Positions 11,301 through 17,635 of a DNA stretch of 64,000 nt are shown here, in pieces. The position numbers were made by a program, and so were the translations under genes. Below the pieces are notes generated by a model. It worked only from the letters and a program-made list of their open reading frames with translations, did not search any database and was not told the DNA's origin. The stretch's first letter is position 1. Every line of letters begins with the position of its first letter. Source of the DNA: Butyrivibrio sp. (GTDB lineage Bacteria > Bacillota > Clostridia > Lachnospirales > Lachnospiraceae); contig SVFZ01000026.1 in assembly GCA_015056585.1 (NCBI GenBank), positions 1 to 64,000 on the forward strand, in the 5' to 3' direction.

Positions 11301-13413
11301 CTCTGTCCATATTGCGGATTGCTTCAAGAGCAGCACCGATTGTCTCAAAGTCTTTTCCCTGACCAACAGTTATTGTCTCTTTGTAAGCTGTCTTTTCAGC
11401 CGCATCTGTGCTCTCAAAAGGCACTATAAGGTTGTGCTTTCCATCTGTGATGTGCGCTTCATCAATGATCGCATCTCTTGAATGAGCTTCATCAAAGGCA
11501 TAGCCTGATGGAACACCTGTAACCTCAACTCTGTACTGGCCGCCACGAAGTGCTGCCTTTCCGGCAGCTACATCTTCTCCGGAAAACTCGTAAAAGTACT
11601 TTGTGTCCTCAAAATCTTTTTCCTTATCAAGAAGGATGAATCTAAAGGTTGCGTCGGAAAGCTCTGAAAGAGCAATGCCCTTGGTCTCTACTACAACCGG
11701 AGTAATATCCTTTTTAACAAATTCAAGGACTACGTCCTTAGTATCCTTGTCAAAAGAAACTGTGTCAGTAACAAGTGTATAATCATCAACACCTGCAACT
11801 TCAACTGTATACTCAACTCCTGCCTGAAGTGTTACATCAAAGCTTCCGTCCTCTGAAAGAGTAAGCTTTGGAACGTAAACAGAAGCTTCGTCTGCAGGGG
11901 TAAATGTAAACTCTGCATTCTCAGAAAATGATGCAAGATCGTTTTCTTCAACACCTGAAATCTTACCGCTAACCATGGCAAGATCAATTCCCACTACAGT
12001 AACATTAAGGTCCTGATCACCATCAATGTTTACAACGTGGTCTGAAGTGATAACGTATTCATCTGCACCCTCAAGGCTAAGTTCATAGTCAAAGCCCTCT
12101 GCAAGCTCAGCTGTGAATGAACCGTTTTCTACTGTGCCTCTTACCTTGTTTCCGTTCTTGCTGTTTGTGAATACCACATCGAAAGACTCAGTACCTGTGT
12201 ATCCTTCAACGCTTCCGGAAACAGTGCCATAGTCTGCATGCTGACGATATATTCTTCCGATAACAAGCTTCTCATTTGATGAGTAAAACTTGTACTTACC
12301 ATTTGATGAAGGATAGAACTCCATCTTTGTGGCCGGGCTTCCACCTGCATAAGTCTGGAATACATCGTTCTCAGCATCGTCCACATTTGCAAAGTGAATA
12401 TCAGAATCTGTTCCGTTACTTGAAACGATAGCCGTTATAATATCATCGGCCTTACACTCAAGTGCAACGTAAACATCAGCATTTGAGCTCTTATTGGAAT
12501 AAATATATCCGTTATAAACGTTTCCATCAGCATCTGTGAGAGACTTGCCGTCATATCTGGTCAATGACTCATTTTTACTTCTGAGCCTGTGTGCTGTAGG
12601 ATAACCTCCGTCATTAAATACGAAGTCTCCGTCATCCACTGAAAATGAAGGGATATTTACACCTGTTGCTCCTGCTGTCGTACCCTCAGGATAAAAACTG
12701 TTGATGGTGTAAACATCAAGTCTGTTGTTGTAGCTATCTCCCAGATCTTCTGCACCGAAATCCCAGACGTCTGTCTTGGAATCGTCGAAGTCACGGGAAG
12801 GTGCTGACTCAGAATCTGTCTCGGAGCTTGTCAAAAGAGCTTTCGCAGCCTTTTCAGTTTCCTCTGCTGTCTTCTCAGCATCAGCCGCATCTGACTTATC
12901 TTCGACTTTCTCAGCGTCAGCCTCAGACTCTGTGGACTTTGTATCTTCTCCGTCTGTTCCATCAGTAGTCTTTCCGGTTTCTGAATCTGTTGTTGCAGAA
13001 TTCTTGCCATCTTCTGACTCAGTTGTTCCTGCGGCGTTACTGCCGGCATCTGACTGCTTGTTTGTTCCTGAAGTTGTCGTTGTTTCCGAAGTCGTCGACT
13101 TGTCTGAACTCGTCGACGTTCCTGAAGTCATCTCTGCTCCTGAATTCTTGTTTTCTTCAGCTTCACTGCTTAGTGAAGATGCCTGGTTTGAAGCACTTCC
13201 GCCTAAATCATCACCGGCTTCCCCTCCGGTCTTTTCGGCTTCGCTTGCCTCTGCTGCGGAGACAGTCTTTTCATTTCCGTCTTCCCCGGTCTCCGCAATC
13301 GCATTCCCGCCCGGCAAAGCAGCAGAGAGAGATGAAAAGGCCATAGCTGCAGAAAGAATAACTGCACCGGCCTTGGCTCCCAAGCCTTTTTGCATTCTTG
13401 TCCTTCTTATCAT
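5380..13413 (-). CDS. Giant surface protein: pectin methylesterase (CE8) plus PL9-type pectate lyase
   Basis: A 2677-residue secreted, membrane-anchored pectin-degrading enzyme. Order: signal peptide (~1-41); Ser/Thr/Glu-rich linker (~42-205); a beta-rich, possibly carbohydrate-binding region starting near KTDVWDFGAEDLG (~210-390); two to three SpaA/Cna-like beta domains (~390-600); pectin methylesterase (~675-1075) with GRQDTLYGDQG, DYIFGGMTAVFAKC and YLGRPW, the right-handed beta-helix CE8 motifs with catalytic Asp; two homologous ~150-residue modules (~1113-1265 and ~1269-1418); two Fn3-like domains (~1424-1620); a DUF1349-like beta-sandwich (~1628-1905); a PL9-like parallel beta-helix lyase (~2019-2338) with DGFAAK and NNADDGWDLF; a Ser/Gly linker; a C-terminal transmembrane anchor (~2640-2668) with a short basic tail. 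De-esterification followed by eliminative cleavage in one chain fits attack on methylated homogalacturonan. Single gene with a regulated-looking promoter. Confidence 0.9.
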   Translation of the reverse strand: MIRRTRMQKGLGAKAGAVILSAAMAFSSLSAALPGGNAIAETGEDGNEKTVSAAEASEAEKTGGEAGDDLGGSASNQASSLSSEAEENKNSGAEMTSGTSTSSDKSTTSETTTTSGTNKQSDAGSNAAGTTESEDGKNSATTDSETGKTTDGTDGEDTKSTESEADAEKVEDKSDAADAEKTAEETEKAAKALLTSSETDSESAPSRDFDDSKTDVWDFGAEDLGDSYNNRLDVYTINSFYPEGTTAGATGVNIPSFSVDDGDFVFNDGGYPTAHRLRSKNESLTRYDGKSLTDADGNVYNGYIYSNKSSNADVYVALECKADDIITAIVSSNGTDSDIHFANVDDAENDVFQTYAGGSPATKMEFYPSSNGKYKFYSSNEKLVIGRIYRQHADYGTVSGSVEGYTGTESFDVVFTNSKNGNKVRGTVENGSFTAELAEGFDYELSLEGADEYVITSDHVVNIDGDQDLNVTVVGIDLAMVSGKISGVEENDLASFSENAEFTFTPADEASVYVPKLTLSEDGSFDVTLQAGVEYTVEVAGVDDYTLVTDTVSFDKDTKDVVLEFVKKDITPVVVETKGIALSELSDATFRFILLDKEKDFEDTKYFYEFSGEDVAAGKAALRGGQYRVEVTGVPSGYAFDEAHSRDAIIDEAHITDGKHNLIVPFESTDAAEKTAYKETITVGQGKDFETIGAALEAIRNMDRDDTQRVTVEIQPGDYQEMLVIDTPNVTFKNAVSGASVVPVNSGVSLSADSVRITGYYGHGYTYYSMGDDCKYDAELLEVNKYNGYASFVNPGSGTTAGSYWNATVVVNAPGFNAYDIIFENSFNQYQSELAAGDVTVKQSSGKEGTVSRASMAAGDTTVQNKAYVERAAAIAMRAAATGTYFNNCAFIGRQDTLYGDQGSTEAFYDCDIYGGTDYIFGGMTAVFAKCDLIFNTSEDKNDVGYITAAQQKSASSRGFLMYNCRVTSTEPGVNTASAYASKPGYLGRPWQADTSEVVFYNTVIDATCEQYKDTSASLINPVGWLSTLSGTTKRNVEYGTVEMSGVDNSSSRVDWAPVSTEAKTTDGKDIAVSTFLGSWNPFSDNGDDMTIKLPDGSEIEEPQGEEPQPVASSKYVLEASELDTVAQNSFKDGDTIKAGTDDRFELIFSSASSIDENNKSFDDGYVGTKRINFRKPASADYGTVKFTTANPATVKVYWVAGDAGRAMTILNKSFETVTTSEAGTAKNALMISSLSLADAGTYYLGGDIGSNYIFRVEVEEEQAAEPVVSVIEASDFETFAAGAKADGEAVKGGTDDYFTVLYSAKSKIDTSTKTWEDGYTSGVRFNLGGKATTEMNAIKFTTASEATVEVWWAEGGDDNRQMAILDADGNVAAVTDGTYTKNSPYYSKLELAEAGTYYLGGATNNNYIFKVQVTDGAKAEVTRKDWAEVNAPVISEVSINEENKIVVKAASEIGTNGGDELVVTMYDAEGNEKLSAKSLKEDTQFEFSFAPDRSGEYYFTAVLSREEEEQVKVSRESDKVSFVYGLTEPQFKNATNKGNGKLVVKFYSVSEADGYTLYATDKTDEKAAVVKTIVTPEEVVFNTSTEYSYTFVGLTVGHTYELTLIASRGDETSKESKMEVEISETEEAEWTFAAFGQGVSSKSSDCGYTVNDDGSVTVWDLNNKGKIVPASTDGLSFYYTAIPAAKNFTFTAKAKIDSWTFTNAQEGFGIMACDRVGVNGNSSVFWNNSYMASGTKVEYYYDSDKGEATKDETGTKVTMKLGLGAQEKVGVTKDNLSRLEANDTATVTGEFSSNMYPLETTCAANGSGTYNLFGKEKSGTVQGTIDNPVTEVTLRIQKNNTGYFVSYLDDNGNTLYTKKFYETDALEKLDSDYVYVGFFTSRTFKVTFSDTVITLIDPEDDAPAEERDKVLVAPNYKFISATNSNTAKYELVFTANADGVLTITDASGKKLVDAKEVTENEVVKAATSLVKGNNSFEAVFTPNEGFHPEGKEYNVLSSYETAKLTHTVKYATVNDNEKIYVSAAGKADGEGTENSPVDIYTAVKYTQPGQTIVLEAGTYNLSSTVKVERGISGTASKPIRMVAENGRAVFDFGGKCAGFIFAGDYWYVSGIDCTKSANSQKGIQVSGSHITLEDIRAYENGNTGIQVSRYLSTDGYEDWPSYDLIRNCTSFSNADAGYEDADGFAAKLTVGDGVVFDGCIAYNNADDGWDLFAKVETGTIGQVTIQNSVAFGNGYGVDGTNEGNGNGFKMGGSSMPGNHKLINSVAWNNKAKGIDSNSGPNIQVYNSMSFNNGSNNVALYTNDSANTDYLVNGVLSYRTENQSTNENIKAKGTQDTAKIYGKNNFFWNDGKSANSEGVTAADDWFVSLDAPKASASDPYAVAASIRAADGSIDLGDFLKLTEKGAEAISAAGVDYKGVVALLHGEYSSLKDEREISGSEDDSKKDETSEESGSSEGGTGTSGSGSSSGSGSSSGSGSSSGSGSSSGSGSSSGSSSSSDSGSSSSNSGQSGSSGTASGTSSAATTATTGNTSNGAATSGTTTGNTSGAGGAQVAGAVRNNDEKAAENSESTANEDGTKETEKTTEQTAEEVTNNSSSDQSTETVQNPEKEQSTETVQNEQQETKAIEDEAAPTSDKPQSPLPVLPIAGAVIIIIAAVVAAIKTGIFAKLLAIIGITR
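5920..6031 (-). repeat. 18-bp tandem coding repeats (Ser/Gly linker)
   Basis: Tandem copies of an 18-bp unit, GATGARCTTCCRCTTCC plus one base on the plus strand, encode the GSGSSS linker between the lyase region and the membrane anchor. Such low-complexity units act as flexible stalks and are prone to copy-number change. Confidence 0.8.
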
Positions 13414-13464
13414 TCTTGTCCTCCCAATCTTCCAGAAAAAAATAAGTTTATAAAATGTTTATTT

Positions 13465-13478
13465 TGTAACCGCTTACA
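13465..13478. promoter_or_regulatory. cre / LacI-family operator-like palindrome
   Basis: TGTAACCGCTTACA is centred on CG and fits the CcpA/LacI-family operator pattern TGWNANCGNTNWCA. It lies 52 bp upstream of the giant pectinase start and about 15-28 nt downstream of a predicted transcription start, a position suited to repression. Whether CcpA or a dedicated LacI-type pectin regulator binds cannot be told from sequence. Confidence 0.55.
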
Positions 13479-13500
13479 TTTTTCTGTGAAATGTGCCTTT

Positions 13501-13530
13501 ATCTTAGCATATCCAGATTGACGAAAACAA
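13501..13530 (-). promoter_or_regulatory. Candidate promoter of the giant pectinase gene
   Basis: On the minus strand TTGTTT (13530-13525) and TAAGAT (13506-13501) are spaced by 18 bp, directly upstream of the LacI-like operator. The 13,531-13,731 stretch further upstream is AT-rich and shows no gene. Confidence 0.4.
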
Positions 13531-13731
13531 TAGAAAATTGTAAGTTTCTTTCATTAATTTCGCTTAAAACTAAACAAAATTTCAGTGGATTGTTTTGTGT
13601 ATTATGCACTAAAATCAGACCAGTTGTGGAAGAATCAAATCGTACCAAATTAGAATGATAGCGTTTTCATAGTTCATTATAATTTAACAGAATAGCGTGA
13701 CAATTATAAAAAAAGCATAAACAAGTCAGAT

Positions 13732-13769
13732 AAAAAGGACAGGTCTCTATCATAAGGCCGGTCCTTTTT
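13732..13769 (-). terminator. Rho-independent terminator of the tocopherol-cyclase-like gene
   Basis: The arms AAAAAGGAC and GTCCTTTTT enclose a further two-pair extension and end in a T-run on the minus strand, 62 bp after the stop codon at 13831. The A-run/T-run symmetry means it could also work in the other direction. Confidence 0.75.
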
Positions 13770-13830
13770 GTTATTCCCATTATCAAGTTAAACTTTTCTG
13801 CTCAAATATGTCAAACATGCGAAATATGTA

Positions 13831-14979
13831 TCATATGTCCGAATATTCCCCATATTCACATCCGACATGAGTAGCTTCAATCTCGTCAACCAATATAAGT
13901 TCATCACCTTTTTTGTCATAGAGCTTAACTGTTCCCCAGCCATTACCTCCGTTCCATAGGCGATTGTGGAGCTTTTGACCGTCAGGCGCTTCATAGTTCA
14001 CGAAAAGCATATCCTTCTTCAGGCAGTGTATTTCTGTTTCCATGGCTGCGCGGATGTTTTCCTGGCGCACATGCCAGATGACCTCTGTGTCCGTTTCCTC
14101 AAAGCTAAACTCAGTCTTGACGTGGAGATGCAGCTTGGAAAAATTGAAATCATACTCTTTTCCCTCATAATAAAAGACTCCAAGAAGCCTTCTATCCAGC
14201 GGAACGAAGTAAACCTTAGGTCTTCCGCCACCGATGTCAAAGGCACTGTTTTTAAGCTGCTCATCGGTTTTCTTGCTGAAGAGACAGTTTGACGACAGCC
14301 ACACCCAGGGGCTGGTAAAATCTCTTCCCCAGTTTTTATCCGCATATCCATAGCTCTTTGCGGGAGTTACAATGTACTTTCTGCCATTAAAGGTAATGGT
14401 TCCGCCATAGGCACTCTTCATTCCTTCCGCATGCCAGTACATAGCAAAGGCTTCGATGTCTCTTAGAGGCTTGCTGGCTCCGTATCCCACATTGAACGTA
14501 ATCTGCTTATCTATAGTAAGATCAAAAGATATTTCTCCTGCATCACACATCCACTCAGGATGCGCTTTTGCATCTTCCTCTGATATGCTGATGCTTCCCT
14601 GAAGCGCATTTTCCGACGCGAGGCAATCACCTGCTTTTATGCTATAGGGTGCACTTCCATGAATCTTCACATCTTTAAGGGAAAAGAATCTGTGAAGTTG
14701 GCAAGCATCTTCTCCCCAGGTTCCGGCCTTTACCATGAGGTACGAGGGCTGCTTCCCACTCTTTTTGTTTTCCGGAAGCTGTCCGAAAACAGGCTCTTTT
14801 TCCGCAAGAGCAGGGTTACATACAAAGAACTCGATAAAGAAAGGCTTGTCTTCTCCGGTCTGGGCATCCTGAGCCGTAAATGAATGCCACCACCAGTCAT
14901 ATCCCATGTGGGCCAATGGGCCATGGAGCATGAAAGCATCTCTCCTTCTGCTATGTCTGTTAAACTTCGTAATCTTCAT
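13831..14979 (-). CDS. Tocopherol cyclase / CrtC-superfamily-like protein
   Basis: A 382-residue beta-rich protein without signal peptide or membrane segment. The YADKNWGRDFTSPWVWLSS segment (~210-228), together with paired Trp-rich strands in both halves, resembles tocopherol cyclase-like and carotenoid hydratase-like lipocalin-type double barrels. The start is set at 14979 because GGAGG sits 8 nt upstream; the ORF track begins 16 codons earlier without a better ribosome site. In a non-photosynthetic anaerobe the substrate is unlikely to be tocopherol; the real function is unknown. Single gene ending in a strong terminator. Confidence 0.5.
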   Translation of the reverse strand: MKITKFNRHSRRRDAFMLHGPLAHMGYDWWWHSFTAQDAQTGEDKPFFIEFFVCNPALAEKEPVFGQLPENKKSGKQPSYLMVKAGTWGEDACQLHRFFSLKDVKIHGSAPYSIKAGDCLASENALQGSISISEEDAKAHPEWMCDAGEISFDLTIDKQITFNVGYGASKPLRDIEAFAMYWHAEGMKSAYGGTITFNGRKYIVTPAKSYGYADKNWGRDFTSPWVWLSSNCLFSKKTDEQLKNSAFDIGGGRPKVYFVPLDRRLLGVFYYEGKEYDFNFSKLHLHVKTEFSFEETDTEVIWHVRQENIRAAMETEIHCLKKDMLFVNYEAPDGQKLHNRLWNGGNGWGTVKLYDKKGDELILVDEIEATHVGCEYGEYSDI

Positions 14980-15115
14980 ATGTATATCCTCCATGCTTCT
15001 TCTAGGTTTCTCTGTGGTTTTTTTCATGAATTCTCTAAATGATCAAAGATAAGATCACATTAATTATACACTCTCATGGTTACTCGAATGTCCAGAAACA
15101 TATCTTATAATATCC

Positions 15116-15431
15116 TTTTCATGGGACGAGCTCACTTTTCTCTGTATATTTGAAAAATATCAGCTCACTAACGTTATCTTCTTTTGCTTTTTCATGGGGA
15201 ACTCTACCCTTTGCCCATATATTTGAAAGATCCAAGTCAAACAGCGCTTTCTTCCTCTGATTTTTCATGGGTAAGTTTCGCTTTACTCTCCATATTTGTA
15301 AAATCCATTCAACCTGCCTTCCTGACCACTGTTTTTTTCATGGGTAGATTTCACCTTTCTCCCTATATTTGTAACCCCATGATCATCGGCATTCACACCT
15401 TCGATTTTTTCATGAGAAAACTTTAGAACAA
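15116..15431. repeat. Degenerate ~73-bp tandem repeat, 4 copies plus a partial fifth
   Basis: Copies begin near 15116, 15188, 15261, 15334 and 15406, giving periods of 72, 73, 73 and 72 bp. Each starts with TTTTTCATGGG (last copy TTTTTTCATGAG) and copies 1-4 carry a second conserved block like CTATATTTGTAA about 25 bp later; the remainder diverges. The period is not a multiple of three throughout, so it is not a conserved coding repeat. It fills most of the 15,028-15,633 gene-free stretch between the divergent-looking neighbours; all flanking genes are on the minus strand. Confidence 0.7.
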
Positions 15432-15449
15432 GTCATATATCAAAAAAGA

Positions 15450-15495
15450 AAAAATCATGTTCTGTCCGGATAATTCCAGATCAAAACATGATTTT
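15450..15495 (-). terminator. AT-rich inverted repeat downstream of the tandem repeats
   Basis: AAAAATCATGTT and AACATGATTTT form an 11-12 bp dyad with a 22-nt loop, between the nucleotidyltransferase 3' end (15634) and the tandem repeat block. The low G+C makes it a modest terminator candidate. Confidence 0.35.
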
Positions 15496-15633
15496 CACAA
15501 TCTCAATATTACATAAAGCTTTTCTATATTTCTGCGACTTGTCACATCTCCTGAATCACAAAGCTTGTCAAAGACATAAAACATCAGCTTTTAAGCCGGA
15601 TGCATCTTGTAGCCATCACTTACAGCCTCATTC

Positions 15634-16359
15634 TTATGCCTCCGGCCCCTTGTAGCTGTCTCTTACGGCCTCGTAGGACTTCATGTCGCCGATATCGTGT
15701 CTGCCGCCGGTCATCTTCCAGGCATGAACCTTAGTCTGTCTGCTGAGCCATGCAGCGTAGCTTCCCGGAGCATCTGCGTTGCAGCCAAGGTCAAGCGCTT
15801 CCTGGATACGGCTGATATCTTCAGCGCGGTAGAAATAAAACGGAGGAACAGCCAATGTTCCCTTAGGCTCCTTGGGTTTCTCCTCATAGGAAGTGATAAG
15901 TGAATCATCGTCAACAGTGATAACTGCTGTTCTCTGAAGTGCCTCAAGCCTGTTCTCGTCGTGACACATTACGCAGCTTGTTTTCTTTTCCTGAGCAAAC
16001 TTAATGAACGGAACAAGAGAGAAACTAAGTACATTATCTCCTGCCATAACAAGGACATCCTCTTCAAGTCCCTTAGCCGCCAGCTGGATATCTCTGACTG
16101 CGCCAAGTCTTGTTTCATTTGTCTCAGTGCCATCATCGATAACACGGATCTTCTCTTTATGTCCCTCAGCCCAGCTCTCAAACTGCTTTGCAAACTTGTG
16201 ATTGGACACAACTATAAATTCATCTATAACAGAACTAAGATCCTCAACAAGCCAGTCAAGGATCGCTTTTCCGCCAACCTCAAGAAGCGGCTTGGGGAAG
16301 TTCTCTGTAAGAGGGTAGAGCCTGGTTGCATAACCGGCTGCCAGTATTATTGCCTTCAT
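15634..16359 (-). CDS. Sugar-phosphate nucleotidyltransferase
   Basis: A 241-residue NTP-transferase. The N-terminal AAGYATRLYPLTENFPKPLL is the nucleotide-binding signature of RmlA/LicC-type enzymes that join a sugar- or choline-phosphate to an NTP with release of pyrophosphate. VMAGDNVL (~104) holds the metal-binding Asp, and a second Asp is in GRHDIGDMKSY (~219). The single domain is short for the family. It overlaps the kinase gene by 4 bp (ATGA), so kinase product is the likely substrate. With a galacturonokinase-like partner, uronic acid-1-phosphate is a reasonable guess; phosphocholine and hexose-1-phosphate remain alternatives. Confidence 0.8.
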   Translation of the reverse strand: MKAIILAAGYATRLYPLTENFPKPLLEVGGKAILDWLVEDLSSVIDEFIVVSNHKFAKQFESWAEGHKEKIRVIDDGTETNETRLGAVRDIQLAAKGLEEDVLVMAGDNVLSFSLVPFIKFAQEKKTSCVMCHDENRLEALQRTAVITVDDDSLITSYEEKPKEPKGTLAVPPFYFYRAEDISRIQEALDLGCNADAPGSYAAWLSRQTKVHAWKMTGGRHDIGDMKSYEAVRDSYKGPEA

Positions 16360-17540
16360 CCTTTGTTTCCTCCTGTTAAATCAACGCCGTCAGCTGAATT
16401 GCAAAGTGCTCCCACATATTTGCCCTCAAGCTCAGGGAACTCTTCAAGGTACTTCTCTTCAACGCTCTTCATAACGTCATCAGCCTTATTCGGATCAACA
16501 AGAGCCATGCAGCACCCCTTAAAGCCCGCGCCGGAAAATCTTCCGCCATAGATTCCGTCTGTCTGTGTCATTATCTCATAAAGCTTAATAAGTTCGGGAC
16601 ATCCGCACTCATAATTCTCAATACTGGATTTGCCGGATTCAAATACCAGCTTGCCGTAGCCTTCGATATCACCGGCTTCCCAGCATTTAACACCATCCTG
16701 GACTCTCTGATATTCAGTAAAATAGTGAAGAGCTCTTTTTCTGAAAGGTACAGGAAGCTTGTCCTTATTGTTCTCAAAAGCCTCTCTTGGTACTTCTCTC
16801 AAAACAGTGTCCGAAAACTTGCCATAATCAAGGCCTGAAAAAGCCATAATATCGTATGCTGCTGCCTTACACTCATCCTGTCTTAAGTTGTAAGCTGAGT
16901 TTGCAAGGCTGCGCTCAAGTCCGCTGAAGAATATGGCAATTTTAAACTCTTTTCCCTTCCAAGGGATAAGTTTGTAACTGTCATCCTTGCAGTCAAGGTA
17001 AAGAAGCTGATCCTTCTTGCAAAGTACCTCACAGGACTGATCAAGTTTACCGCAGTTAACACCTACATACTTGTTCTCAGCAGCCTTGGCCATCATTATT
17101 GTCTGCCAAGGCTCAAGCTCAATCTGGTTAACAGCTGCAAGAGCTGATAAAAAGGCGATAATAACAGCTGCAGATGAACTAAGTCCGCCAATAGGAAGAC
17201 TTCCCTCAATAACAGCACTTACACCAAACTTAAGCTTGTACTCTTCTCCAAGCATCTTGGCCGCTGCTCTGCAGTGATCTGCCCAGTCGCCCACCTTATT
17301 CTCCGGAATATCCCTCACATGAAACTGTGCTCTCTTCTCAAAGTCCAGTGACCTGAGCTCACATATTCCTGATTCCTTAAGTCCATAGGCAATATGGATT
17401 CCTTTATCGATAGCAAGGCCATTGATAGCCCCCAGCTGATGGTCTATATGCGCTCCCAACGGAGCAATTCGATAAGGGCAAAAAGCCACATTGTCAGGAT
17501 CTTTGCCATAAATTTCAATGTACGTTTCTTCACACTTCAT
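16356..17540 (-). CDS. GHMP kinase, galactokinase family (galacturonokinase-like)
   Basis: A 394-residue sugar-1-kinase. The N-terminal substrate motif reads CPYRIAPLGAHIDHQLG rather than the GRVNLIGEHTDY of true galactokinases; this SPYRI.P.GAHIDHQ form is the one known in plant galacturonokinase. The ATP loop GSLPIGGLSSSAAV (~115) and the C-terminal GRFSGAGFKGC motif (~345) are intact. Start at 17540 (MKCEETY) is preferred over the track's start 4 codons upstream. It overlaps the nucleotidyltransferase gene, suggesting salvage of a pectin-derived sugar to a nucleotide sugar. The substrate is inferred, not shown. Confidence 0.75.
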   Translation of the reverse strand: MKCEETYIEIYGKDPDNVAFCPYRIAPLGAHIDHQLGAINGLAIDKGIHIAYGLKESGICELRSLDFEKRAQFHVRDIPENKVGDWADHCRAAAKMLGEEYKLKFGVSAVIEGSLPIGGLSSSAAVIIAFLSALAAVNQIELEPWQTIMMAKAAENKYVGVNCGKLDQSCEVLCKKDQLLYLDCKDDSYKLIPWKGKEFKIAIFFSGLERSLANSAYNLRQDECKAAAYDIMAFSGLDYGKFSDTVLREVPREAFENNKDKLPVPFRKRALHYFTEYQRVQDGVKCWEAGDIEGYGKLVFESGKSSIENYECGCPELIKLYEIMTQTDGIYGGRFSGAGFKGCCMALVDPNKADDVMKSVEEKYLEEFPELEGKYVGALCNSADGVDLTGGNKG

Positions 17541-17635
17541 AACAACAATCAAACCCCATAACTTTTCTCACCCTCAGGTGCAAATTATACATAATTACTG
17601 CTACAGTAAACCATATCATGACTCTTTTATCAATA

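Noticed and set aside
12776-13453. 225-residue Ser/Val-rich plus-strand ORF
   Set aside because: Antisense shadow of the low-complexity N-terminal linker of the giant gene.
15184-15426. 80-residue plus-strand ORF in the tandem repeat
   Set aside because: Runs through a repeat with non-codon period, no ribosome site and no recognisable domain.
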